Below, piece after piece: positions 46,190 through 57,632 of a stretch of DNA of 64,000 nt (the first letter of the stretch is position 1; every line of letters starts with the position of its first letter). Below the pieces are notes generated by a model. That model did not search any database, was not told where the DNA came from, and saw only the letters and a program-made list of their open reading frames with translations. This stretch comes from Ariolimax columbianus (lineage: Eukaryota > Mollusca > Gastropoda > Stylommatophora > Arionidae): positions 36,523,293-36,587,292 of the forward strand of contig JAVGWX010000004.1 in assembly GCA_036924085.1 (NCBI GenBank), in the 5' to 3' direction. Both the position numbers and the translations under genes were made by a program.

Positions 46190-46740
46190 TTTTCATCGTA
46201 ATATGTTCATTCATCCCTCCATTGTTATGACATATTTCTTTGTGATGTGCATTCGTCCTTATATTGTTATGATGCATTTCATTGTGATGTGCATTCGTCC
46301 TTATATTGTTATGATGTATTTCATTGTGATGTGCATTCGTCCTTATATTGTTATGACACTTTTTATTGTGTTAGGTGCATTTATTCCTTTACTGTTATAA
46401 CACTTTTCATTATTTCATCCTTCCACTGGTATAACAATTTTCATTGTAATAGGTGCAGTGTATTCATCCCTTCAGTAATATAACTCTTTTCATTGTGATG
46501 TGCATTCGTCCTTATATTGTTATGATGCATTTCATTGTGATGTGCATTCGTCCTTATATTGTTATGACACTTTTTATTGTGTTAGGTGCATTTATTCCTT
46601 TACTGTTATAACACTTTTCATTATTTCATCCTTCCACTGGTATAACAATTTTCATTGTAATAGGTGCATTCGGTCCATCAGAAATATAGCAATATTCATT
46701 GTGAAGTGTGTTTTCAGCTATATGCCCCTTTTAATTGTTA
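46190..46740. repeat. 42-bp minisatellite plus a 211-bp-offset segmental duplication
   Basis: Units TTGTGATGTGCATTCGTCCT followed by TATATTGTTATGATGCATTTCA recur with a 42-bp period. A block of about 175 bp (46283-46457), including the ends GACACTTTTTATTGTGTTAG and CATCCTTCCACTGGTATAAC, is repeated at 46494-46668. The short ORFs here are repeat translations. Confidence 0.9.
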
Positions 46741-46869
46741 TTTGTCCTGCAGTCTAGCGATCAATACCTATCATTATACTTTAACCACTTTGAGATGGTC
46801 GGTAATGTCGTTAGTAATGAGGCTAGTATCTCAACTTTCTCTACCTCATTCGCATGTGGATTACAGGGC

Positions 46870-47075
46870 CCTTACTGGGGAGGATAGAGCAAGCCCACCA
46901 TACCTCTATACATGTAATAAAAGTCAACAAGAGATAGGTTATGTATGGAGCTAACAACCTTATCATGCAAATGAGATTGCTACAGAAATTATTTAACCCA
47001 TGAGCACACAATGGGTTAAATTGCAGGCTTCCTGTTAGGGCTCATATACAGTGGTGGCCCTATGGTTTGTAAGGA
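46870..47075. repeat. Dispersed repeat E
   Basis: It contains GGAGCTAACAACCTTATCAT and GCAGGCTTCCTGTTAGGGC followed by CAGTGGTGGCC, matching 22595 and 57300. Confidence 0.55.
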
Positions 47076-47085
47076 GTGAAATGGA

Positions 47086-47455
47086 GGGGGAGCTCAGTGT
47101 TCTCGAGGTAGGGTGTTCGCCTCTGGTGCCTGAGGTCACGGGTTCGAATCACTGTGGAGACCAGGATTTTTTCATGTGGATCTTCTTGTAAAAATTCTCC
47201 TGATCTCTAGGTAGTGAGATGGGGCTCCCGTGTTCAGTGTTGTGCACGTTAAAAATCTTTTGGCAGTTAGAAATCGCTGCCCAGACAAAATTCAAAAATT
47301 CCAGTGAAAAATCTGTCAAAATTATAGGCCTATTAAGCCACAGGAAGTTTTAAAATACCTACTACGTATAGCCGAAGCCTTTGACTACCTGGCAACAGAC
47401 ATTAATATGCCTGTTTGAATACCAGGATTCCGAGTATTCCAAGAAATGGAGACAA
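47086..47455 (+). mobile_element. SINE-D, sense copy
   Basis: The best preserved tRNA-like head of the family: A-box region GAGCTCAGTGTTCTCGAGG and B-box ACGGGTTCGAATCACTG. The body has GCACGTTAAAAATCTTTTGG and TTTGACTACCTGGCAACAGA. It ends near AGTATTCCAAGAAATGG. Confidence 0.85.
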
Positions 47456-47719
47456 GAAGAAGACTCAAGAGAGAGGGATGAATTGGCATTGGCCAGTAAG
47501 GCTCATTTTGTCAGATCATTTTGGTTGACCCATTCTGGCCATGAATATGGTCATATATTTTTGTACGTTTTGGAGTATCTTTTTTCAAACATAAATTATA
47601 AATACTGATTTACAAAATATTAATGTAAAGTATTTTTTTCAAAAATAATTCATCTATTTTTTATATTTTATATATATATTTATGAATGTAGTGTTATACA
47701 TATGTACACACACACAAGA

Positions 47720-48750
47720 TCTGTTTAAAAAGTTTCAGAACATCAGACAGTCGTTCGAATTCAAGCTGCAGCAATTGGTTCATGATGACAATTTTTTATT
47801 GAGGTCCATGGGTTCATTGCTGAAGTTATGGGCTTTGTGCTATCCTCTGAGCAGGTGGCATACCGTTCTGTGGAGAGAGACCGAGCCATATGGCGAGACC
47901 TGCGGCGATGAAGTCAAGTCGTCGCCTTTAACCTTTAATACATTGCCGCCAATGTTGTTTCATTTTCTAGAAGCAGTCTTGGTAAGCATTTTTGGAGATC
48001 ATGCGTAGTTCTGTCTGTGAATTGCTCTTTATTTTTTCAGTGGTCTGAAATCATCATTCTTTCAAGCTGAATTTGAGATTTGAGAAATATAAAGAAATGT
48101 CCTGGTGATGCGCATAAGATGGCTGAAGAAACATACTTGTCATTTGTTTGTGACAAATATTTTTGAACCAGCAGGGGTATTTCTGGCTGGTGCATTGTCA
48201 TTGGTAAGATACCACGAGTGACCTCCACAACTCTGGATGTTTCTCTGTTAGAATGTCATGGCATGACCCTATGGATATGTTGCATTCTGCTGCTTATTTT
48301 CTGAACTGTTAGATTACAAATAGAATGCACCATCTCACAAACATGAGCGTCGTCAGATGATGTTGTAGGTCTTCCTGAATGCAAGTCATCTGTTGACTGC
48401 TGACCATTCCTAAATCGCTAACACCATTCATAGCATCGTGTAAGGCTAATGTACTGATCCTCACAAACTTGTTTTAGCATTTCATGAGTCTCCGTGAACG
48501 TCTTCCCAGGCTTGAAGCAAAATATTATGTGGATTTTCTGCTCATGAAATTCAAACATCTTGAGAAACACTGGGCACAATCTGCATGCACATACACAATC
48601 AGCTGCAGGATGATAAACAAGCACAACAGAAAAACAAGAGAAACTAGGTTATTTCAGAAAATTATCGAGCAGCACCACTGAATCAAAGTTGCCATGACAT
48701 CATTTTGGTGTGCAATTTCAAAAGTTCTGAATCTTTTTGAATATATATTT
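47720..48750 (-). pseudogene. mariner-like transposon, internally deleted
   Basis: On the minus strand, 48624-48418 encodes EFHEQKIHIIFCFKPGKTFT and ETHEMLKQ, then further frames give CYEWC.RFRNGQQST, SGRPTTSSDDAHVCEMVHSI, LTNDNAPA.NTPAGSKI and FQTTEKIKSNSQTEL. This is the helix-turn-helix region fused to pieces of the catalytic domain of a mariner/GVQW-type transposase, with the middle deleted. The ends TTAAAAAGTTTCAGAACATC (about 47726) and, inverted, TTCAAAAAGATTCAGAACTT (about 48740) look like imperfect terminal inverted repeats. Confidence 0.75.
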
Positions 48751-50806
48751 TAAAAACAGAGCAGTTGGGTCTCTGACAAGGACATGGGTCACCACACCTG
48801 GCAAAAGCTGAGACCTGGTAGATTTATGTCTCTACCACTACCACTTCTTTTCTCAACCCCAGTATAAGCTATAGGAACTGAAAGTGTAAGGGACTGCAGT
48901 AAAACTGAATATCAAGGGTTACTGGGAAACAGGCAATGTTTGAATGAATGCTGTTTTGTATACAAATAAAATGGATACGTCAAATTATAAATTTCTGTCA
49001 CAAACAGACAGTTCAACCTATAAAGGTCTGACAACAAAAAACAGACAGTTTAACCTATTAAGGTCTGATATCAAAAACGGGCACAAAGAAAACTGAGATC
49101 ATGTACCAACCAGCCACAGTATAAACAACCAGTGGTTACAGAATATATTTTTCTTTTTTTTTTAACAATGTTCATTACTCAAATCTTGAAGCTTTTTTTT
49201 TCTTTTGTTTTTAACTCTTAGTTTACCGGCTCAAAAACCACATTTTTACGAGCTCGTTTTAAGTAGTAACTTTTTGTACTTGGCTGCTGTTACTGATTTT
49301 GGATTATTATATTTATTTATAAGGATAAACTCAAGTGTAATATATCAGAATGTGCAGAAATGAAAGACCTATTATATGAACATAGTTAAACATATAAACA
49401 GTTTCAAATATTTATTAAAGATATCTTAAGATTGGAATAGAACTAATATAAATTTACCAACAACAAAAAAAATATAGCACTTGCAATAATATTTAAATCC
49501 TTCAGCATCACAGAAACTTATAAATTTAGGATCATTGTAAAGTATATCCATTTTCACAGAAGTTAGGAAAGTTTTATGTGTGTGTTGTTAAAAATAAACA
49601 TTCTGCATGCATTTTGAAATTGGTTGTCACAATTAGAACAAAAATCATAATTTATAACCAAATGTTCACTTTCTATTTTAAAAATAAAACTAAATTGGTT
49701 CAACATTATCAGGTGTACTTGATATTACATGTCTAAGTTAGGATTTTTCTCAATCTTCTACTTGTTATTGGAACATGATTTGTTCCTCTAGTAAGTAGTA
49801 GTTTCTCTACAAAGCATAGTCACTAGGTCCAGCCACGAGAGACGTTCCCCGGCCCATATTTTTAGAGTATGGCAACTTTGTCAACTACAATAATTTTCTG
49901 AATACTAGTCATACGAACTATCCTCACTCGATAAATCATCATTTTCGAATTAAATCATGAATGAATAAGTCCTGATGCTTGCTTGGCTGAGAACTTTTGC
50001 TTGCTATCATTTGTTTTTGAAGCCATTTCTCATAACGAAAAAATTTACCAAAAACTACTGATCACAGAACATACCAGTTTATTTAAAATGGACGATTATT
50101 CCCACACAAGGTTTTATGGAAAGAAAATGTCTAGTGTTCATTTGACTGGACCCAAATTTGGGCAAGCTGGCTGTAACTTTGTCTAAAAATTGTGTTAAAG
50201 AGGCATTGGTTTTCTCTTTTCTCAGAAGGAGCCTCGGAAAAAGGCGGCGGCAGAAATGGTTTCAGGAGGGAAGGCTCGGATACTAGTAGTTAAATAAATA
50301 TAATTTCTTGTCAACTAGCTCATGACTTTAAAGTGATCATGAATTTGAGATTTTTTTCTGGCAAACAATAGGAACAATTTTCAAATAACATTTGTGAATT
50401 ATCTGTTTTAATTAAATGATAAATATGTTGCTCAGTGGCTTTCAGAAAAGACTATCAGAATCTCATCTTTGATCAATATTAATTAACTTTGTTGAAAGCG
50501 TTTGTTAATATTTTATAAGTGAATTGACGCTACTGAAACTGTTAAATGCATGAGTTTTAAGATGTTTGACCATTCCATAAAGAATCTCTGTCATGATATT
50601 TTTGTATTTGTTGTGTGTGCACTTGTAGATTAATTTGAGCACAACCACTGTATAATGTGTGGAAGGGACCAATTGAAGCTGTTACAGCATAAGAAAGTGG
50701 GGTGTGGTATAATGCATTTGGTTAACGAAATCGCATTTAAGGATTTGAGTTTTTTTTACCTCCTATTAATCTTTTAGTGTTAAGTTAAATGATGTTTTTA
50801 TATTGT
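48751..50806. other. Intergenic, largely unassigned
   Basis: Mostly AT-rich sequence. One small stretch stands out: a good acceptor (TTTCTCTTTTCTCAG) at about 50225 followed by a GC-richer frame of 22 codons (KEPRKKAAAEMVSGGKARIL) with a TAA stop and an overlapping AATAAA. It resembles a terminal exon, but no upstream partner was recognised. Confidence 0.3.
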
Positions 50807-50964
50807 CTTCTTCTGTGTTCGTTATCAATCTCCCGCTACCAAGTCCTGAACAGAGCTTTGCAATTAGCAGGATGTAGTCCGGAGAACGGAATGCGTTTTG
50901 TCACTAGTTTACAGTTTGACTGGGATATTTGCACCTTTCGGTTTGACAGATTCGTTTTCGGCAG
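50807..50964 (-). mobile_element. Short core SINE, copy 3 (antisense)
   Basis: About 158 bp, from CTTCTTCTGTGTTCGTTATC to CGTTTTCGGCAG. It is flanked by imperfect repeats GTTTTTATATTGT (50794-50806) and GGTTTTATGTTGT (50965-50977). The 5' boundary is again at the CTGCCGA position. Confidence 0.82.
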
Positions 50965-51249
50965 GGTTTTATGTTGTAAACTTGCTCCAGTTGACACAGC
51001 AGTAAATTGGCACTTTGGTTGCTATTAGGAAAAGGAACTGGGGAACCTTATAAAAAGCTTATAGTTCACTGCCAACAGCAGTATCTGCTGTGAGATCACC
51101 TTCACTTTTATGTTTGTAATCATGTTTGTAAACATTTGAGGAGTTTTGCCACTAGAAAAAGCCTGGTCATTTGCACTTATGAATTTGTAGTGCAATGAAA
51201 ATTTGGAATTGATGAATATTTAATGATAGGGAGATTTGTATTGAAGAAT

Positions 51250-51412
51250 GCTGCTGAAGACGGATGTGTCGGACTGAACGGTGCAAATATCGCAGTCAAA
51301 CTGTAAACTAGCAATACAACGCATTCCATTCTCCGGACTACATTCTGCTACTTGCAAGGCCCTGTTCAAGACTTGGTAGCGGGAGATTGAGAACGAACGC
51401 AGAAGAAGAAGG
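51250..51412 (+). mobile_element. Short core SINE, copy 4
   Basis: A 163-bp copy starting GCTGCTGAAGACGGATG and ending GAACGCAGAAGAAGAAGG. It is flanked by the perfect 10-bp repeat ATTGAAGAAT (51240-51249, 51413-51422). Confidence 0.9.
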
Positions 51413-51422
51413 ATTGAAGAAT

Positions 51423-52424
51423 ATTTACTGAAATGAAGATTTGGATTGAGGAAAATTGAGTGAAATGGAGATTTGGATTAAGGAATATTTAGTTCAGGGG
51501 AGATTTGGGTGAAGAAATATTTAGTTCAGTAGAGATTTTAGTAAAGTAAGTATAAAGAGGCCATGTGTTTGGCTAATTCCGAGACCAATCCAGCCATAGT
51601 GACCTTCATCATGAGATATCACATTGCTTCCTATAGAAGTACCAATGTGGTTTCAAGCCTAATGTGGCCTAAGTTTGTTTACACGTGTTTCAAATAGTTT
51701 TATTTCTTGTATATTTTATAAACTGTATTTTACTCAGGTGTACTACTTAACACTTTTTTGTCTTTTACGGGTTGACAAAAATTTCATGCAAGATCTGCTG
51801 GGAGTCTCTATAATTTTTTTTAAAGTTGTCACTCAAGTGTATATGATGCTTTTAGACTATTTTGTATATTAAATATAATATTTTTTACATATCTCCACTC
51901 AGATGTACATATGACTATTGATGTTACTTTTGTATGTCAATATTTCTGTTTTACAACTTTAAAAGATTAGTGTGAGTTTGAATGCAGTGGGGTGCAACTT
52001 CATAATGTCAAGGAAATTGTTATAAAAACCAACATTTCACAGAAACATGTGCTTTGGCACAGGCTTCCTGCAAAGGGGCCAACTGCAGTGATGGCACCTA
52101 TGTTATTTTACAAGCAAAGAAGTATAAGATGATGTGTTTGATAAAAAAAAGATTAACTATATATGTAATGGACAGAAACATATTCTGCCCATAGTATGAG
52201 AAGAGGACAGTTACAGAGTTGAGAAATTTATTGTAAAACCTTTACTTAGTCAAACCTCTTTTACCATGTGAAGGTATTTTGTATACTTGCAATTATGTGT
52301 ACAGACAAACAAGTGATTGATTTGTTATGTCTTTGCATGATGGAGAGGTGCCTCATTTTGGACCTGATGTAGGCCACCATTAGGTAGGAATTTTGTTACC
52401 TCTAAAATATGTGCAGTGTATTTA
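51423..52424. other. Intergenic; short repeats of GAGATTTGGATTGA and a repeat E piece
   Basis: A few loose copies of GGAGATTTGGATTGAGGAA-like units lie at 51435-51540. A repeat E fragment (GGCTTCCTGCAAAGGGGCCA) lies at 52062-52110. Nothing else is assignable. Confidence 0.45.
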
Positions 52425-52630
52425 GGCTTTCTATTTATCCAGTTATCCTTTCCATTTGTCCAATTATCATTTAGTTAGACTTTCCATTTATCCAATTATC
52501 ATTTAGTTAGACTTTCCATTTATCCAGTTATCATTTAGTTAGACTTTCCATTTATCCAGTTATCACTTAGACTTTCCATTTATTAAGTTATCACTTAGTT
52601 AGACTTTCTTTTTATTCAGTAATCACTTAA
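52425..52630. repeat. 32-bp minisatellite
   Basis: About six units of TTATCATTTAGTTAGACTTT followed by CCATTTATCCAG, with a 32-bp period (52474, 52506, 52538) and shortened units at the end. Confidence 0.88.
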
Positions 52631-53539
52631 GCCTTAAATTTTCCAGGATGGATTTTTTGTGTCTAATAATAACTTAAAGGCTGGAAATAATTTAGACGAC
52701 GACTTAGATGAACTGACCTGTTTGGTGGCTGTGGAAGCAGGCAGTCTGTATGTAACTCAATGAGCTTAGATAACACTGGACAGCACACACATTGTATTTG
52801 AATTGAAAAAGGCAATCTTTACTAATGTATTGGTCCTGTACATGAAAATGACAATACAATTTGTCATTTGGCTCTTGATTTGGAGAAAAATTGATTTTAA
52901 GGTATAAGTAATTAAGTTCACATTGAGTCCATAGGTAGCCATTTCAGAATGTTGTATTTCTATCTCCATATTACACCGTATTGTATCATCCTGCCATACA
53001 CACTACAGCCTGACGGTATTGCATCATTTTCTTATATTTTGTAGTTGAGTTATAACATCACAGTGTTACTATCGCTGATGACAATGATACACTATTTAGT
53101 TGTAAGAGAAGTCTTGTTGGATAGGCAAGTCATTTGAACGACTCCCATTTACCCCTTCATCATAAAAGTAACACAAGTGATTCTTGCATTTTAAAGCTAG
53201 CAGTATTGATGTATCATAACTGTGTTAATAGTGCAATTTATTTCATGTGCGGGTAATTATTTTTGCATGTCAGAAAAGGGTCATCACTACAAAAGTGAAA
53301 ACTATGTATGACTTTTTTTTGATGCAAGATTGGGGACCAGAACACAGCACGGGACCCACACATATATGCAAGAAATCTTCTGAAAGGTGAAAAAATGGTG
53401 ATGCTTTTACTGTTCCTATGACAGGGAGATAGTCAAGCAGTTACATAAATGACTCGTTACTTCTGCATGCTTCCACCTGTTTCAGCAGACATTAGGAGAA
53501 AAAAGTGGAGAAACACATGCCTGAATATACAATATACAA

Positions 53540-54730
53540 TCTGTTCTCCAACTAGTTCTGTGCAACAAAGAACTTCCTGTTCCCAAACTTCCAAATGAAT
53601 TTTTCATCAGTTCAGACGATGAGGATTAAGGAGAACCAATGTCGGGTTATCCGCAACCTTCTGCGTCTATTAATGATCTATACATCTGCCACAGTGAGCC
53701 ATCTGCGCGACACATTCTCATCCAAACATAACTGAACGATCTTGTTCACGATCTGGAGCTGTCCAAGACCAAAGGGGAGTTACTTGGATCAAAACTTGAA
53801 CAATGGAATCTTCTCAACGATGGAAAATGTCAGTTACTTTGTTTTACATTTATCGTGAATAGATGCCCCTTAATTCAAAAAGGAAGGTGACTTTGTGTTC
53901 TGCTCAGATGTAAATGGCCTGATGAATGCACTAGGAATCAAACATGACCAGCAAGAATGGTGACTATTCATAGACTTCTCTTAATTGAATCTCAGGATAA
54001 TGTTGCTGCATAATGAAAATTGCCTTCCATCCATTCCAGCTGGAGACACTGTGCACATGAAAGACACCTATGAATACCTAAAACAGCTGTTGAATTATCT
54101 ACAATACAGCAAGTATGGCTTGACTTCTCTGTTGTGACCTAAAAGTAGTGACTATGTTGATGGACCAGGACCAAGTATATATGAAGTACAGCTGTTTCTT
54201 CTGTGAATGAGTCAGCCAGGCTAAGACCTTGCACTATGTGAAGAGAGACTGACCTCAGAGAAAATCTTTTTAGAGAAGTGATGAAAACTCACTAAATTCG
54301 TATGCTTTCAAGTACTAAGCTGATAAATTCACTTGATTCAGGAAATCGAAAATTAAAGAGGGAATTCTTGTCAGGCCTCAAATCTGCAAACTCTTCAGAG
54401 TTGAAATGGTAGACATGCTGCTTGATGGTGATGAGAAAAAAAGTTTGGGACACGTCACATCTGGTCTCAATTAATTTCCTCTGGAAATCTTTCAGAAATA
54501 AAATGAGCTGGTGAAGGACATGTTGTCTCTTAAATTAAAATTTCTCAATTCCCAATCGGATTTCTTCCCCAACAATTGTGCATGGTTTTGAATGAGCTAA
54601 CATTTTTCACCAGGACATTGCCATGATAGAGAAACTGGTCAACTTCAAACTTGCCTGACTACTGTTGGATGCTTGCTAAAGATGATCCTGAGCAACTATA
54701 CAAGCAACATACAAAGGGATGTCAGACTTA
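53540..54730 (+). pseudogene. Relic of a repetitive invertebrate gene family of unknown function
   Basis: Stop-riddled frames show ELSKTKGELLGSKLEQWNLL, FVFCSDVNGLMNALGIKHDQ, QEW.LFIDFS, LRIMLLHNENCLPSIPAGD, VHMKDTYEYLKQLL, then near the end FHQDIAMIEK and DYCWMLAKDDPEQLYK. I recognise these strings as a family seen in many copies in invertebrate genomes (LKQWNLL, FCNDVNGL, LFIDSSKRSLK, RFHQDI). It is often annotated only as an uncharacterised protein and is presumably transposon-associated. The usual central part (CLWDSR, PPLHIKLGLMK) is missing here, so the copy is internally deleted as well as broken. Confidence 0.6.
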
Positions 54731-54777
54731 GAAATTAACCTTTACCAGTACATGTCATATGTACATATTATTCCATT

Positions 54778-55130
54778 ATAATGTTGTTTAATCCCCACAA
54801 TGAGTAAGTTTACTCTTTTGTGCGCCCTGAAAAGGACGTTAAGAGGCGGATTGTAGTAGCTTTCTTCATATCGCGAGCATGCTGATGAAGGTAGACCAAT
54901 CGTGGCGAATATGGTATGCTTAGCTTCATGTGCTTGGCGCTCACTACTGCAGGAATCCATCAATCCACATTTCGTCAGCCAGGCTGCCTTGAAAACAACC
55001 TGTTTTCAGGGCACGCTACATGGAAGAGAGATTGTGGTATTGGTCAGTGTATTGACCCTGACACGACGCCCTGGTCAGTATTTTGTGCCTGACTAGACTA
55101 GCGTCTCAGTTCCCCTTTCTATTATAATAG
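54778..55130 (+). repeat. Dispersed repeat G, copy 3
   Basis: Blocks CCCCACAATGAGTAAGTTTA, GAGCATGCTGATGAAGGTAG and CCTGACACGACGCCCTGGTC match the copies at 29903 and 32393. Confidence 0.72.
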
Positions 55131-55788
55131 TATACATACTAACTAATTGCAGATTTCTTAGAAATAGTAGCCAATTTGGTGATCTCATTGCCATATCCAT
55201 GTTCAGCACCTTGAAACCTTTAAGGAAAGATTTCTTGTATCTCAGAGACATGATTTTTATCCAGATTTGTTGTCCAGTTTAATCAAAAGGCAGTGGCTAA
55301 CAGAAATAGATCCCATTAGCTCACTCTACTCGTATAGTAGTTGCCGATGTATAACTCCTTACATGCTATGTCAACCATTTATTATATTTCAAGTAACATA
55401 GCAGCGTAGATTAATGATTCTCAACCTGGCGTGATTTGAAATATGTGATTGCATTTCACAATCAAGAATCTTTAGTTAAGAAAAAGAAGGTACTTTATTA
55501 ATAATTTGTCAATAAATAATGTTGATGGGACCTTGATTTTGGTTTTTCCAACACTAACCCTATTATAATAAAGCACTTGTTATTAATCACTGTTAAACAT
55601 TATTATGTTCCTGGATTACAAGAGAAAACCATCCAGTCCCAGTAGCATAAAACATTTTGAGGAATTTTTGTTTCACCAAGAATTAAGAGTACAGATTATA
55701 TTAGTTTTCTTCTAAATAGTTTACATCTTTTTATGAATCATATGTCGTGTTGAAGATAGTGTATATGCTGTTCAACAAGCTCATCACC
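55131..55788. other. No recognisable feature
   Basis: AT-rich sequence between a repeat G copy and the 67-bp array. No ORF or repeat match. Confidence 0.4.
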
Positions 55789-56120
55789 AACCAGTTGGTC
55801 AGTCCTAATGCTGGTTGTAAGGTTGTCTGAGCAAGTCACTACATTTGACCCTATCCTCTGGTTGGTCAGTCCTAAGGCTGGTTGTAAGGTTGTCTGAGCA
55901 TGTGACCCTATCCTCTGGTTGGTCAGTCCTAAGGCTGGTTGTAAGGTTGTCTGAGCAAGTCACTACATTTGACCCTATCCTCTGGTTGGTTAGTCCTAAG
56001 GCTGGTTGTAAGGTTGTCTGAGCACATCACTACATTTGACCATATCCTCTGGTTGGTTAGTCCTAAGGCTGGTTGTAAGGTTGTCTGAGCACATCACTCC
56101 ATTTGACCCTATCCTCTGCA
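55789..56120. repeat. 67-bp tandem repeat, 5 units
   Basis: The unit runs GTTGGTCAGTCCTAAGGCTG through GGTTGTCTGAGCAAGTCACT to ACATTTGACCCTATCCTCTG. Starts are at 55801, 55868, 55925 (a shortened unit), 55992 and 56059. It is unrelated in sequence to the exon-derived 67-bp array at 24887. Confidence 0.93.
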
Positions 56121-56335
56121 GCTCTCTTCATTTCATCATAGTTTTCTATGTTGGTGTCTCTACATGCCTGAGATGTAAAGGTGGGTTTTGGTCACCCCCT
56201 TAATTTTTTCACTGGCATTTTGCCTTCTTTTATCCTCTGTAGTAGACTTTAATGTCACATATTGTGTCCTAGCCAACTTAATCCTAGTTTTTAATGAGCT
56301 GAAGAATGATAACTTTACAGTGTTTTTCAGAGGGA

Positions 56336-56664
56336 GCAGAGACTCTAGTCTGGTCAGGAACAACATACTGACTAGGACATTGTGTCAGGGCCAGGCGCAA
56401 TATACTGAACAAGACCATACCTCTCTTTCATTTAGTGTTCCCAGGAAACAGACTGTTTTCAAGGCAATCTGGCTGATAGGTGTGAATCAACATTATCCTC
56501 ATAGCAGTGAGCAACACACTGATAAAGCCACACAGCAGAACAGCCTGAAAAACCCCAGTCCATCTTCATCAGCACACTCGTGATGTGAGAAAAGCTACCT
56601 AATGCCCTTTTCAGGGCACATAAAAGAGTAAACTTACTCATTGTGGGCATTCAACAACAGTACT
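56336..56664 (-). repeat. Dispersed repeat G, antisense copy
   Basis: Reverse complement of the family, ending CTTACTCATTGTGGGCATTC at the high side. The 131-codon ORF over it is a by-product. Confidence 0.72.
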
Positions 56665-56710
56665 GTGAACTGTTGATGGTAGTTGATGTGCTCAAATATT
56701 TGACTTGACT

Positions 56711-56960
56711 GGGGAACGGCATGGGCTCGTGGTTAAGTGACACGGATCACAATCCCAAAGTGCTGGGTTTGTTCCCCATCACAGCACCGGCCGTTACTCT
56801 GGGGAAGCAAACCCTTAGAAAATGCAGAAGGAAGTATACCCTTACATAAAATATATACCGAAGTCGGATGCACTGGGCTGACAAGCGCAAAATAAAAACA
56901 TAGTGCAACGCATACCGCCTTGGGGAATAGAGAAATAACGTTGAATGCAACAACAATAAA
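56711..56960 (+). mobile_element. SINE-A, sense copy
   Basis: The head GGCATGGGCTCGTGGTTAAG and a slightly altered B-box GGGTTTGTTCCCC are followed by GGGGAAGCAAACCCTTAG, the core CCGAAGTCGGATGCACTGGG and the CCGCCTTGGGGAATAGAG 3' end with AACAACAATAAA. Confidence 0.88.
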
Positions 56961-57299
56961 GATGGCTGAAATAAATAAATTTATTTTGCTCAGTTTGTCA
57001 TTCTTTTATCACTACACTAGTGTTTGTGCTGGGAGTGCCATTGTACCACACTTTGTAAACCTCTCTAGCATTGTGAATGGCTTGTGGTAGCTGATGTGTT
57101 AAGTGTGCTACTGAAGGATCTTGTTTAAACAAGTGTGCACCACAGTGACACAGGTTGGAAATCCCTGACAAAGACTGTTTACAGTAACACCAGAATATTG
57201 TGGGTTAAAACCAAATTTTTGAGTGAGTCAAATAGCATTTGAGGTATGTGCTCCAGCTTAATCTATGTTAATACCATGGAGCATAGAATAAGCCCTCTG

Positions 57300-57480
57300 T
57301 AACTTGTCAAGTATATTATAAAAGGCAACACAAAAGGGTTGTGCCTAGGGCTAGCAAACTTATGTAAAAATAGTTACTCCAAGAACTTTGGTACGGCTTC
57401 CTATCATTGGGAGCCAACGTGAACTTATGGCCATATACTACATAATGAGCATGTCAGTGATAAACAAGAGATGAGCCCAG
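57300..57480. repeat. Dispersed repeat E
   Basis: GGGCTAGCAAACTTATG and GGCTTCCTATCATTGGGAGC align with the copies at 22595 and 46870. Confidence 0.5.
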
Positions 57481-57632
57481 CACATACTGTCTTGACACTA
57501 AAACTAGAACCAAGTTGTCAAACATGCAGTCCTACTCATAGGAAAATGTCAAAAGGTTTTTAATTTTTTAGTTCATTACATTTTGCCTCCTTATGGCCAG
57601 GTCTCACCCCTTTCAAAGTTGGTTATTGACAA

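Noticed and set aside
46116..46954. Cysteine/tyrosine-rich repetitive peptides
   Set aside because: They are by-products of the 42-bp tandem repeat, with the same DNA giving long frames in more than one phase.
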